Source: an uncultured Flavobacteriaceae bacterium
GTDB lineage: Bacteria > Bacteroidota > Bacteroidia > Flavobacteriales > Flavobacteriaceae
Length of the DNA: 49,642 bases
Direction: 5' to 3'
NCBI GenBank assembly: GCA_947494695.1
Contig: CANLWB010000019.1
Span: 1-49,642 of the forward strand
Below the pieces are notes generated by a model that was not told where the DNA came from, searched no databases, and was given only the letters and a program-made list of their open reading frames with translations. Shown here one piece after another: positions 41,856 to 49,642 of the stretch. A program made the position numbers and the translations under genes. The first letter of the stretch is position 1; every line of letters begins with the position of its first letter.

Positions 41856-43331
41856 ATGAGCCAAGAAAGTAAATTTAATTTTTCAGAAGAAGAAACCAAT
41901 CAGGATAACGTCGTCGAGCAGTCTAAAGAAGCCGTAAAAAAAGACGCCAAAGGTTTATTTAAAAGTGTACGTACTTTTTTTAGTGAATTACTTGATTTTA
42001 GAGATGAAACCGATAGAGATGCTACCATTGAAGCAATAAAGAAAGACATTCCTTTTAAAGGCGCTACAGCATGGATTCTAATTTGTTCAATTTTTGTAGC
42101 TTCTGTAGGATTAAATGCGAACTCTCCTGCGGTTGTCATTGGTGCGATGTTAATATCTCCATTAATGGGACCCATTTTAGGTGTTGGACTTTCCATAGCC
42201 ATAAATGACATTGATACGCTTAGAAAATCGTTGATAAACCTGGCAACCATGATTGTTTTAAGTTTACTAACGGCCTATTTGTTTTTTAAGTTTTTCCCAA
42301 CGGCAGATTTAGTGACTAATGAGCTTTTTGGACGAACAAAACCAGATGTAAGAGATGTTCTTATAGCCTTTTTTGGTGGTTCGGCATTAATTATTGCAAG
42401 AACCAAGAAAGGTACGATAGCCTCGGTAATCTTCGGTGTGGCTATTGCTACGGCCTTAATGCCTCCATTGTGTACCGCTGGTTACGGATTGGCTCACAAC
42501 TGGGATTACTTTATTGGTGCCATGTATTTATTTACCATTAACACGATATTTATTGCATTAGCAACCTTTATTGTGTTAAAAGTTTTGCGCTTTCCAATGC
42601 TCAAATATGCGAATTCTAAAAAGAGAAAGCGTATAGCACAGTTGGCGTCGATATTGGCCATATTAGTTATGGCTCCGGCTATTTGGACCTTTGTGAATTT
42701 TATTCAGGAAAGCGGTATAGAAAATGACTATAATAACTTTGTAAAAGATGAAATAGCCGAAAACCGTGAGTTATGGTTTCAAAACGGAACATGGGATGCA
42801 GAAGCAAAAAAGATCACGCTGTACTTTAACGGAGAAATATTGGAAGCTACAGAAGCCGATTTAAAAAATGAATTAAAACACTACGATAAGATCAAAGACT
42901 TTGACCTTGAGATTAATGGCAACAAGAACAGAAGTTTTGATAAAATATCGGATGCATACGATCGTGCTATTAAAGATTTGGACGAAAAGGATCATATTAT
43001 ATCAGGCTTACGAAAGGAAATTGCTGGTCTGCAAGTTGAAATCACCGAATTAAATAAAAAAATAGAGGGTAGTACCTTTCAAAATGGCTCAGTATCGTTT
43101 ACCAATTTGTCACGAGATGCCAAGGTTCGATTTAGTGATTTGCAATATTTTAGTTTTGCTAAAATGTTAGAATCTAAAGATTTTATTAAGATAGATACTA
43201 TTGCAGTAGCTCGTATAAAATGGAGATCTTCCCTAAAAGATAGTCTAGCTTCTGTAAAGGAAAAACAGCTCGGCCAATGGATGAAAAAACAACTGAAACT
43301 AGACTCATTGGTGATTAGAAGGGGGGATTAG
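41856..43331 (+). CDS. DUF389 integral membrane protein
   Basis: A 491-residue membrane protein of the DUF389 (TIGR00341-like) family. After an acidic cytoplasmic N-terminus (about 1-65) come six to seven transmembrane segments (about 70-290), with family words NSPAVVIGAMLISPLMGPILG, and ARTKKGTIASVIFGVAIATALMPPLC with GLAHN. The C-terminal 180 residues are soluble and include a coiled coil (IISGLRKEIAGLQVEITELNKKIEG). The transport role of the family is not established here. It starts 9 bp after manC, probably in the same transcript. Confidence 0.9.
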   Translation: MSQESKFNFSEEETNQDNVVEQSKEAVKKDAKGLFKSVRTFFSELLDFRDETDRDATIEAIKKDIPFKGATAWILICSIFVASVGLNANSPAVVIGAMLISPLMGPILGVGLSIAINDIDTLRKSLINLATMIVLSLLTAYLFFKFFPTADLVTNELFGRTKPDVRDVLIAFFGGSALIIARTKKGTIASVIFGVAIATALMPPLCTAGYGLAHNWDYFIGAMYLFTINTIFIALATFIVLKVLRFPMLKYANSKKRKRIAQLASILAILVMAPAIWTFVNFIQESGIENDYNNFVKDEIAENRELWFQNGTWDAEAKKITLYFNGEILEATEADLKNELKHYDKIKDFDLEINGNKNRSFDKISDAYDRAIKDLDEKDHIISGLRKEIAGLQVEITELNKKIEGSTFQNGSVSFTNLSRDAKVRFSDLQYFSFAKMLESKDFIKIDTIAVARIKWRSSLKDSLASVKEKQLGQWMKKQLKLDSLVIRRGD

Positions 43332-43345
43332 TTTTTAGTGTTAGG

Positions 43346-43394
43346 AACATAGAACATAGAACAAAGAACATAGAACATAGAGGATAGAAGATGG
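43346..43394. repeat. Heptanucleotide tandem repeat AACATAG
   Basis: Five units from 43346 to 43380 (AACATAG, AACATAG, AACAAAG, AACATAG, AACATAG), then degenerating units AGGATAG and AAGATGG. It lies between the DUF389 stop and the start of the lipoprotein gene at 43480. A unit of 7 is not a multiple of three, so copy changes would alter spacing in the leader or promoter by 7 bp. Confidence 0.9.
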
Positions 43395-43479
43395 ATAGGA
43401 TGTTGGTTGGTGTTCTGGTCGGAATTCTAAAAGTACAGTAGTCTGGTGTCTTGTATTAGCCTTAATTAGTGAATTAACC

Positions 43480-44394
43480 ATGAATATAATGAGAAAACTT
43501 ACTCTAAGTACGCTTTTAGCTATTTTAATGATGGCCTTTGCTTGCAAAGACAAGCAAAAACAAGACAAAACACTTGAAGTCAATTCTAAAGAGGTGATAA
43601 CACCTAAAAAAACACCCAGGCTCGATTTGGTATGGGAAACTGATACCCTCTTAACAACTTGTGAAGCGGTACTATACCATAAAGCTCTGGATGTTATTTT
43701 TGTTGCTAATGTGAATAATAACCCTTGGAAGCAAGATAACAACGGTTTTATATCTACCATTGATACGAAAGGGAAGATTTTAGAAGCCAAATGGATTGAA
43801 GGATTGAGTGGCCCAAAAGGCATGGGGGTTTTTGATGGAAAGCTCTATGTAAATGATATAAACAGAATTGTAGAGATCGATATAGAAGCACAAAAGATAA
43901 GTCATACCTATACCATAGACGGGGAGCCGCAACTAAACGATATTACTGTGGGGCCTAAGGGAACGGTATATGCCTCTGGTTCCAATTCTAATTCGGTCTA
44001 CGTTTTAAAAAATGGAGACATACAGGACATTACATTGAATTCAGAAGGTCGATTAAATGGTCTGTCTTATCAAAAGGATAAACTATTCTTTATAGATTCT
44101 GGAAAACATAATTTTGGGAGTTACGATTTTGAATCTGGGACTTCAAAAATTTACACCGAAGCGATCGGACATGGAGACGGTATTGTGCGTTTAGAAACTG
44201 GTGATTTTGTAGTTTCAGATTGGAAGGGGCGTGTTTTTCATATCAATGCCAGCACTTGGGAAAAAACACTATTATTAGATACCAGAGATGAAAATATAAA
44301 TGCAGCAGATATCGATTATATATCCGAAACGCAAATGCTACTGGTCCCCACTTTTTTCAATAATAGTGTGATGTGCTATAAGCTTAACTTATAA
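43480..44394 (+). CDS. SMP-30/gluconolactonase-like beta-propeller lipoprotein
   Basis: A 304-residue lipoprotein (lipobox MMAFAC, Cys22; starts MNIMRKL, with Met4 as alternative). The mature protein has repeated strands of an SMP-30-like six-bladed propeller (GPKGMGVFDGKLYVNDINRIVEID, LNDITVGPKGTVYASGSNSNSVYVL, GLSYQKDKLFFIDSG). The acidic metal-site residues are only partly recognisable, so hydrolase activity is uncertain. No operon partner; the upstream leader contains the heptamer repeat. Confidence 0.8.
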   Translation: MNIMRKLTLSTLLAILMMAFACKDKQKQDKTLEVNSKEVITPKKTPRLDLVWETDTLLTTCEAVLYHKALDVIFVANVNNNPWKQDNNGFISTIDTKGKILEAKWIEGLSGPKGMGVFDGKLYVNDINRIVEIDIEAQKISHTYTIDGEPQLNDITVGPKGTVYASGSNSNSVYVLKNGDIQDITLNSEGRLNGLSYQKDKLFFIDSGKHNFGSYDFESGTSKIYTEAIGHGDGIVRLETGDFVVSDWKGRVFHINASTWEKTLLLDTRDENINAADIDYISETQMLLVPTFFNNSVMCYKLNL

Positions 44395-44675
44395 GGTAAG
44401 CTACTTTTGTGTCACGATTAAAAAAGGACCCGAAGCACTTAAAAATTTAGCGAAGTAGTAACGTCCCCATATTTTAAAAATATACTTCTGTTTCAGAATT
44501 CTTGAAAAAAAGTTTAAAGTTGATTTTCTAAACTATAAGAAAAAAACAAGAAGATGGCTCTAAGATCAATAGGTAGGTCATGTGTTAATAACTAATTGTA
44601 TGTTAAAGCAAAGCTAGAGCGCGACTCGTTAGAGAGTCAGGGAATTCCATTGTATATTCAGATTTAATGTTTTTA
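44395..44675. other. Convergent intergenic region
   Basis: No gene. The only structure noticed is a short hairpin GACTC-GTTAGA-GAGTC (44623-44638) without a T-run. A terminator for the two convergent genes is expected but not clearly seen. Confidence 0.4.
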
Positions 44676-45443
44676 CTACTGCTTTTCTTCAATATACATT
44701 TGGCGTACTTTTTTCATGAGTTCAGAAGAATAAACAAAGTCTGTAACCACTTCATTATCCGTTTTAAAAATGGTTTTATTGGAGCCTTCCCAAGCCTTTA
44801 ATCCATCTTTTAAAAACACGATCTTCTCACCAATTTCCATAACAGAATTCATGTCATGCGAATTAATAACGGTTGTAATTTGGTATTCATCGGTGATCTC
44901 CTGGATAAGATTATCAATAACAATGGCCGTCTTCGGATCAAGTCCGGAATTTGGTTCATCACAAAATAAGTACTTCGGATTGTTGACAATGGCTCTCGCA
45001 ATGGCTACACGTTTTTGCATACCACCGGAAGCTTCACTTGGCATTTTATTATGCGCATTATCAAGGTTGACACGTTTTAATACAAAATCGGCACGGTCTT
45101 CCATTTCACTTTTGCTCTGGTTGGTAAACATTTGTAGCGGGAACATAACGTTTTCAGCAATAGTCATAGAATCAAACAAAGCACTTCCTTGAAAAACCAT
45201 ACCTATCTCGGCACGTAAGTCACGCTTTTCATGTTCGGTTAATTGAGAAAATACTTTACCATCATAAGATATAGAACCCTCTTCGTAATTAAATAGCCCT
45301 AAAAGACACTTTAGGAAAACCGTTTTTCCAGAACCACTTTGTCCAATAATAAGATTCGTTTTTCCTTTATCAAATGATGTACTAATTCCCTTTAGAACTT
45401 CTACACCACTGAAGGATTTATGTAAATTGTCAACTTCTATCAT
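44676..45443 (-). CDS. ABC transporter ATP-binding protein, MlaF-like
   Basis: A 255-residue ATPase of the phospholipid/lipid (Mla) or toluene-tolerance type. The start MIEVDNLHKSF at 45443 is chosen because it overlaps the upstream stop by one base (TAATG); an upstream in-frame Met would lie inside the permease gene. Walker A GQSGSGKT, signature EASGGMQKRVAIARAI (SGGMQKR is the Mla-type form), Walker B YLFCDEPNSGLDP and the switch His in VINSHDMNSV are all present. It powers movement of lipids between membranes together with the permease encoded upstream. Confidence 0.93.
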   Translation of the reverse strand: MIEVDNLHKSFSGVEVLKGISTSFDKGKTNLIIGQSGSGKTVFLKCLLGLFNYEEGSISYDGKVFSQLTEHEKRDLRAEIGMVFQGSALFDSMTIAENVMFPLQMFTNQSKSEMEDRADFVLKRVNLDNAHNKMPSEASGGMQKRVAIARAIVNNPKYLFCDEPNSGLDPKTAIVIDNLIQEITDEYQITTVINSHDMNSVMEIGEKIVFLKDGLKAWEGSNKTIFKTDNEVVTDFVYSSELMKKVRQMYIEEKQ

Positions 45444-46180
45444 TAGCCAAGCATCATATCGGTTAGTATATAATTTAAAAGGATAATTACAACAGAAGTC
45501 CAAACGAAGGATGTTGTACTGGCCTTTCCAACTTCAAGGGCACCACCTTTCATATAATATCCATAAAAGGAAGGGATGGTCGCCAGAACAAAAGCAAATA
45601 GAAAGGTTTTTATAAAAGCGTAAAAAACATGAAACATTTGGAAATCCATCTGTATACCCGAAATATAATCTTCTAGTGTGGTATACCCACCAAACACACA
45701 AGCCGCCATACCGCCAAAAATTCCCAAAAACATACCAACAGCAATGGCAAATGGATACAGTGATAAAGCGATAGTTTTTGGTAAAACCAGATAGTTTAGA
45801 GAATTTATACCCATAACTTCAAGCGCATCTATTTGCTCGGTAACACGCATGGTCCCAATACTGGAAGTTATAAAAGAACCTACTTTACCAGCCATAATAA
45901 TGGAAGTAAATGTAGGAGCGAACTCCAATATAACAGACTGTCGGGTTGCAAATCCAACGAGGTATTTGGGGATAAGTGGATTAGTAATATTCAAAGCCGT
46001 TTGAATGGTAATTACACCACCAACAAAAAAGGATATAAAGGCGACAATCCCGAGCGATCCTATCACTAAATCATCAATATCCTTTAAGATTAACTTCTTC
46101 ATCACAGTCCATTTAGTGGGTTTGCGAAACATCTCAACGATCATGAAAAAATATGCGCCAATATTATGAAGATATGTCAT
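45443..46180 (-). CDS. Lipid ABC transporter permease, MlaE family
   Basis: A 245-residue integral membrane permease. The start at 46180 (MTYLHNIGAYFF) is preferred over an ATG at 46282, because it gives the usual family length and leaves a divergent promoter region. Family features: FVGGVITIQTALNI, the conserved RVTEQIDALEVMGINSLNYLVLPK coupling helix and a run of hydrophobic helices to YILTDMMLG. It is coupled by one-base overlap to the ATPase. The substrate-binding MlaD-type MCE gene is not in the immediate neighbourhood. Confidence 0.92.
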   Translation of the reverse strand: MTYLHNIGAYFFMIVEMFRKPTKWTVMKKLILKDIDDLVIGSLGIVAFISFFVGGVITIQTALNITNPLIPKYLVGFATRQSVILEFAPTFTSIIMAGKVGSFITSSIGTMRVTEQIDALEVMGINSLNYLVLPKTIALSLYPFAIAVGMFLGIFGGMAACVFGGYTTLEDYISGIQMDFQMFHVFYAFIKTFLFAFVLATIPSFYGYYMKGGALEVGKASTTSFVWTSVVIILLNYILTDMMLG

Positions 46181-46290
46181 AATGAAATTTGTTAGTGCTA
46201 AAGTAAAAAAAACTTCATGGTATTTAACCTTAATTTTAAATTTTGATGTTTGAAAATCTTTATTTTTGATTCGTAGAAACAAAAACGGTC

Positions 46291-47931
46291 ATGATAAAAA
46301 ATATATTTTCCCTATTACTAATTTTTATTCTTAGTTTGTCTTCAAAGGCGCAAGACAAGACAGAAATGAATTCTAACCCCAGACTTGTTGTAGGTATTGT
46401 TATAGATCAAATGCGTTACGACTACTTAACCAGATTCTATAGTAAATATGGAGAAGGTGGGTTTAAACGTATGATGAATGAGGGGTTTAATTGCAAGAAT
46501 AATCATTTCAACTATATACCAACATATACGGGCCCTGGGCATGCGTCGATCTATTCTGGAACCACACCCAAATATCATGGAATTATTGCAAATAACTGGT
46601 ACGATAAGGAAATAAAAGACATGGTGTACTGTGCTGGAGACGAAACTTACCAGTCTGTAGGAACTAAAAGTGGTGCAGGAAAGATGTCTCCCAGACGGAT
46701 GAAAACAACGACGTTTTCAGATGAAAATAGACTTTTTACGCAAATGCGAGGTAAAACCATTGGAATTTCTATTAAAGATCGAGGGGCTATTTTACCAGCC
46801 GGACACACCGCTAATGGAGCGTATTGGTTTCATGGTAAATCTGAAGGTCGATGGATTTCCAGTACGTTTTATATGAATGATTTACCTAAATGGGTAAAAG
46901 ATTTTAACGGTTCAAAAGTTGCTAAATCTTATTTGAAAGCATGGAACACATTGTACGACATTAGCACGTATACTGAAAGTGGAAGTGATTTAAATACATT
47001 CGAGGGCGGTTTTAAAGGAAAAAAAACAGCAACGTTTCCTTACAACTTAAAAGCACTACAAAAGAAAAATGGAGGTTTCGATATTATAAAATCAACAGCC
47101 TATGGAAACAGTTTAACGACCGATTTTGTCATTGCAGCAATAGATGGAGAGGCCTTGGGAACTGATGATGTTACTGATGTTTTGGCAGTTAGTTATTCAA
47201 GTACAGATTATATAGGTCATAATTTTGGAGTGAACTCCAAAGAAATTGAAGACACCTATTTGCGTTTAGATAAGGATTTAGAAAGGTTGTTTAAGGTACT
47301 CGATTCTAAAATCGGAAAGGGTGAATATACCGTGTTTTTAACAGCCGATCATGGTGCAGTCGATGTACCAGCCTATTTACAATCTGTTAAGATTCCTGCT
47401 GGCTATTTGAAAAATGAGGAGCGTAAAGAAAAATTTCGAAAGTTTCTGGTAGAAACGTATGGAACCACTGATATTTTAGAGAAAGTTAACAGTAATCAGA
47501 TTTTCTTAAACAGAGAGAAAATTAAGGCCTTAGGTTTAGAATTGAGAACCGTACAAGAAGCCATAGTAAACGAGCAAATTACATATAATAACGTGTCTAA
47601 AGCTTATACCGCTACAACCATGAGTTCGACCAATTTCATCACAGGAATAGAAGTGCTTTTGCAAAATGGTTTCAATCAAAAGCGATCGGGAGATATCTTG
47701 GTGGTAAATGATCCTGCGTATATTTCTTATTCTAAAACAGGGTCAACTCACGGTAGTGGTTTGAATTACGACACTCATGTGCCGCTTTTGTTTTTTGGAA
47801 AAGGAATAAAAAAAGGAGAAACTCTTAAAAAAACGGTGATCCCTGATATTGCTCCAACCATGTCGGCACTTTTAGGTATTAGTTTTCCAAATGGAGCTAC
47901 CGGACAACCTCTGGAGTTCGTTTTAGAATAA
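46291..47931 (+). CDS. pafA: PafA-type alkaline phosphatase
   Basis: A 546-residue secreted phosphomonoesterase of the alkaline phosphatase/phosphodiesterase superfamily, like the calcium-activated, phosphate-insensitive PafA of Flavobacteriia. Signal peptide MIKNIFSLLLIFILSLSSKAQ. Metal and catalytic motifs: VIDQMRYDYL (Asp39), the nucleophile Thr80 in IPTYTGPGHASI, SSTDYIGHNFG, and TADHGAVDVP near 350. The late metal His is in GSTHGSG. It probably releases phosphate from organic phosphates in the periplasm. It is followed 3 bp later by a nuclease gene, which suggests nucleic acid use as a phosphate source. Confidence 0.9.
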   Translation: MIKNIFSLLLIFILSLSSKAQDKTEMNSNPRLVVGIVIDQMRYDYLTRFYSKYGEGGFKRMMNEGFNCKNNHFNYIPTYTGPGHASIYSGTTPKYHGIIANNWYDKEIKDMVYCAGDETYQSVGTKSGAGKMSPRRMKTTTFSDENRLFTQMRGKTIGISIKDRGAILPAGHTANGAYWFHGKSEGRWISSTFYMNDLPKWVKDFNGSKVAKSYLKAWNTLYDISTYTESGSDLNTFEGGFKGKKTATFPYNLKALQKKNGGFDIIKSTAYGNSLTTDFVIAAIDGEALGTDDVTDVLAVSYSSTDYIGHNFGVNSKEIEDTYLRLDKDLERLFKVLDSKIGKGEYTVFLTADHGAVDVPAYLQSVKIPAGYLKNEERKEKFRKFLVETYGTTDILEKVNSNQIFLNREKIKALGLELRTVQEAIVNEQITYNNVSKAYTATTMSSTNFITGIEVLLQNGFNQKRSGDILVVNDPAYISYSKTGSTHGSGLNYDTHVPLLFFGKGIKKGETLKKTVIPDIAPTMSALLGISFPNGATGQPLEFVLE

Positions 47932-47934
47932 CGT

Positions 47935-48744
47935 ATGAAGAAAAGAATATGGTATTCATTATTGGCGGTCCTCATATTGCTTGCAGTCTTTAGTTATGAG
48001 TATTTTCTGAATGAAGAAGAACGAGCGGAGGTCATTGAAATAGGCCAGGAGGTTAAGAATGATACCAACGTGTATTTTTTACCCACAAGCACAACCGGGC
48101 AGGTTATCCACCATGATGGGTATTCATTATCTTATAGTGAACCTCATGAACAAGCAGAATGGGTCGCTTATGAGCTGAAAAAATCACACCTTTCCACCAG
48201 TAATTTTAAGCGCCCATACTTTGAAATAGATGAAGCTGTAAAAACAGGTGCAGCACATTGGCGGAATTATAAAAAATCGGGTTACGATCGTGGACATTTA
48301 TGTCCGGCAGGAGATAAACGTTACAGCAAAGAAGCTTACAATGAAACCTTTTTAACGAGTAATATAAGTCCACAGCAGCATGATTTTAATTCAGGTGTAT
48401 GGAATAGGCTCGAACAAAAAGTGAGATATTGGGCAAGTAGATACGACGGCGTCTTTGTTATTACCGGAGGTGTTTTAAAAGGCAATATGGATACCATAGG
48501 AGACGAAGAGGTATCTGTGCCAAGACAGTTTTATAAAGTTTTAATTGATAAGAATTCAGGAAAAACTAAAATGATTGCTTTTTTAATCCCTCACAAAGCA
48601 TCAAGTGCTCCACTTTATAAATTTGTTGTTTCGGTAGATACGATAGAAGATCTAACAGGAATCGATTTCTTTCCTCAATTAAATGATGCATTAGAAACAG
48701 AACTCGAGGTTTCGAGAAGCTATAAAGGCTGGAGCTTTAATTAA
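47935..48744 (+). CDS. DNA/RNA non-specific endonuclease (NucA/EndoG type)
   Basis: A 269-residue secreted or membrane-anchored nuclease with an N-terminal hydrophobic segment (about 5-24). The active-site motif is SGYDRGHLCPAGDKRYS, with the catalytic His in DRGH, followed by NETFLTSNISPQQHDFN, where the metal-binding Asn is in the FNSGVWNRLE region. Both are diagnostic of the beta-beta-alpha-metal family. It lies directly downstream of the PafA gene, probably co-transcribed. Confidence 0.93.
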   Translation: MKKRIWYSLLAVLILLAVFSYEYFLNEEERAEVIEIGQEVKNDTNVYFLPTSTTGQVIHHDGYSLSYSEPHEQAEWVAYELKKSHLSTSNFKRPYFEIDEAVKTGAAHWRNYKKSGYDRGHLCPAGDKRYSKEAYNETFLTSNISPQQHDFNSGVWNRLEQKVRYWASRYDGVFVITGGVLKGNMDTIGDEEVSVPRQFYKVLIDKNSGKTKMIAFLIPHKASSAPLYKFVVSVDTIEDLTGIDFFPQLNDALETELEVSRSYKGWSFN

Positions 48745-48770
48745 CTGCTAAAAATATTAAAATATTATAA

Positions 48771-48808
48771 ATCAAAATGTTAGGTGTCTAACATTTTGAT
48801 TTTTTTTT
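48771..48808 (+). terminator. Strong terminator after the nuclease gene
   Basis: ATCAAAATGTTAG (48771-48783) pairs perfectly over 13 bp with CTAACATTTTGAT (48788-48800), followed by eight T. Confidence 0.92.
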
Positions 48809-48851
48809 ATCATATAGCTTTACCTCAGTTAATTAATCAAGACATAATAAG

Positions 48852-49642
48852 ATGAAGAAACAACGACTTTTAGGTACTATTGAATTACCAATTCGATGTA
48901 CCAGAAATGTATTTTTGATTGTTTTCTTTTTACTAACTAATTTCAATCTGGATGCTCAACAAGAAAAACGCGGTCGGTATCTTGATGGGGGATATATTAG
49001 TACAAAAGATAATACGACCATTTGTATTGACGGAAATGCTACACCTATAAATGTGCATTTGAGAGGTGATCGAGGTAAAAAGAAACAGTGGATTATTACT
49101 GATGATGCGAATACTATTTTAGCACTCCCCAAAGCTCCTCCATTTGATTTTGAGAATGCCGGAGCTGGCGTTTGTAAAATTTGGCATGTATCCTACTGGT
49201 GGTATGTTCGAAATTTAAAAGTAGGAAAGAATTTATCCAAATTAAAGGGATGGTATGATTTATCCAATTCCATAGAAGTGGTAAGAAACGAACCCAAAGG
49301 CGGAACAATAGCCGGAGGCCCTTTTGAGTTTACCGTAGGAGATGGTATCGCAGACCAAATTTCGGAAGGTGCGATTACTTTAGAGGGTAATTCAGGAGGG
49401 AATTCTCAATGGGTTGTTACTGATGATGCAGGTAATATTTTAGGATTACCACCGAGTCCGTATGCCGTTAACTTTGATGGTGCTGGCCCTGGGACGTGTT
49501 TGGTATGGCATTTAAGTTTCGACGGATCTATAGAAGGTGCTGAGGTAGGTAAGAATGCCTCAGATTTAGAAGGGTGTTACAGCCTGTCAAATCCTATAGA
49601 AGTGATTAGAAATGATGCTGAAGTAGATGGCGGTGTTTTAAC
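48852..49642 (+). CDS. Secreted tandem-repeat protein, cut by the window end
   Basis: An open frame from the ATG at 48852 to the last base with no stop (263 codons seen). After a long N-terminal signal-like segment (NVFLIVFFLLTNFNLDAQ), the mature part has repeats of about 110 residues. Each has an opening such as GGPFEFTVGDGIADQISEGA, then NSQWVVTDDAGNILGLPPSP, VWHLSFDGSIEGAEVGKN and a Cys-containing GCYSLSNPIEVIRND. One degenerate copy comes first (residues about 40-150), then one near-canonical copy and the start of a third. Such repeats occur in flavobacterial secreted proteins; their function is unknown. The C-terminus, where a T9SS domain would be expected, lies outside. Confidence 0.85.
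   Translation, partial: MKKQRLLGTIELPIRCTRNVFLIVFFLLTNFNLDAQQEKRGRYLDGGYISTKDNTTICIDGNATPINVHLRGDRGKKKQWIITDDANTILALPKAPPFDFENAGAGVCKIWHVSYWWYVRNLKVGKNLSKLKGWYDLSNSIEVVRNEPKGGTIAGGPFEFTVGDGIADQISEGAITLEGNSGGNSQWVVTDDAGNILGLPPSPYAVNFDGAGPGTCLVWHLSFDGSIEGAEVGKNASDLEGCYSLSNPIEVIRNDAEVDGGVL

Noticed and set aside
44623-44638. Hairpin GACTC/GAGTC as terminator of the convergent genes
   Set aside because: Only 5 bp of stem and no T-run, so I do not call it a terminator.

Overview
The window looks like a chromosomal segment of a marine-type member of the Flavobacteriaceae (Bacteroidota). It is AT-rich and carries type IX secretion system (T9SS) and gliding genes (gldJ, porU, porV), secreted proteins with T9SS type A and type B C-terminal sorting domains, a PorP/SprF-like partner, an UpxY-type NusG paralogue, a PafA-type phosphatase, and many promoters with the Bacteroidota -7 motif TAnnTTTG. 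No ribosomal RNA, integrase, transposase or CRISPR array was seen.

Layout. (1) 1-3.7 kb: the 3' part of an odd tRNA-like sequence, then an accessory locus with a ThiF/E1-like adenylyltransferase, a PAS-LuxR regulator, a LuxI/FeeM-like acyl-amino-acid synthase candidate and an orphan UpxY antiterminator. (2) 3.8-7.3 kb: a Crp-family regulator beside a frameshifted short-chain dehydrogenase, a small secreted protein, and a small XRE/HTH module that resembles a phage-type switch. (3) 7.4-19.3 kb: core genes murF, gldJ, porU, porV, cdd, pdhA and the pyruvate dehydrogenase E2 gene. (4) 19.6-28.5 kb: five tandem paralogues of secreted PKD-like/DUF285-repeat proteins with T9SS type A sorting domains, plus the scar of a sixth. 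(5) 28.6-36.9 kb: an M28 peptidase lipoprotein and an SDR, then a type B sorted adhesin-like protein with a PorP/SprF-like and an OmpA/PD40 protein, and a HAD phosphatase. (6) 37-40 kb: a DUF4468-like protein and an orphan DUF4157 (eCIS-core) protein of foreign appearance. (7) 40-49.6 kb: SprT-like protein, mannose-1-phosphate guanylyltransferase, DUF389 membrane protein, a beta-propeller lipoprotein, an MlaF/MlaE-type lipid transporter pair, PafA-type phosphatase, a secreted DNA/RNA nuclease, and a repeat protein cut by the window end.

The most interesting signal is regulatory. A 16-bp palindrome of form CTACAC-N4-GTGTAG occurs as two spaced pairs, before the acyl-synthase gene and before the UpxY gene. 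The promoter-proximal copy of each pair starts exactly 38 bp before a -7 motif, and a weaker copy at the same 38-bp distance precedes thiF. This suggests that the PAS-LuxR protein activates the synthase, the E1-like enzyme and the antiterminator, giving a possible undescribed acyl-amino-acid signalling circuit. The same activator geometry recurs with FNR-type boxes (TTGAT-N4-ATCAA) before the DUF285 cargo genes and with a TTTACC-N4-GGTAAA box before the broken SDR. All functional statements rest on reading the sequence and remembered family features; no database search or structure prediction was run.
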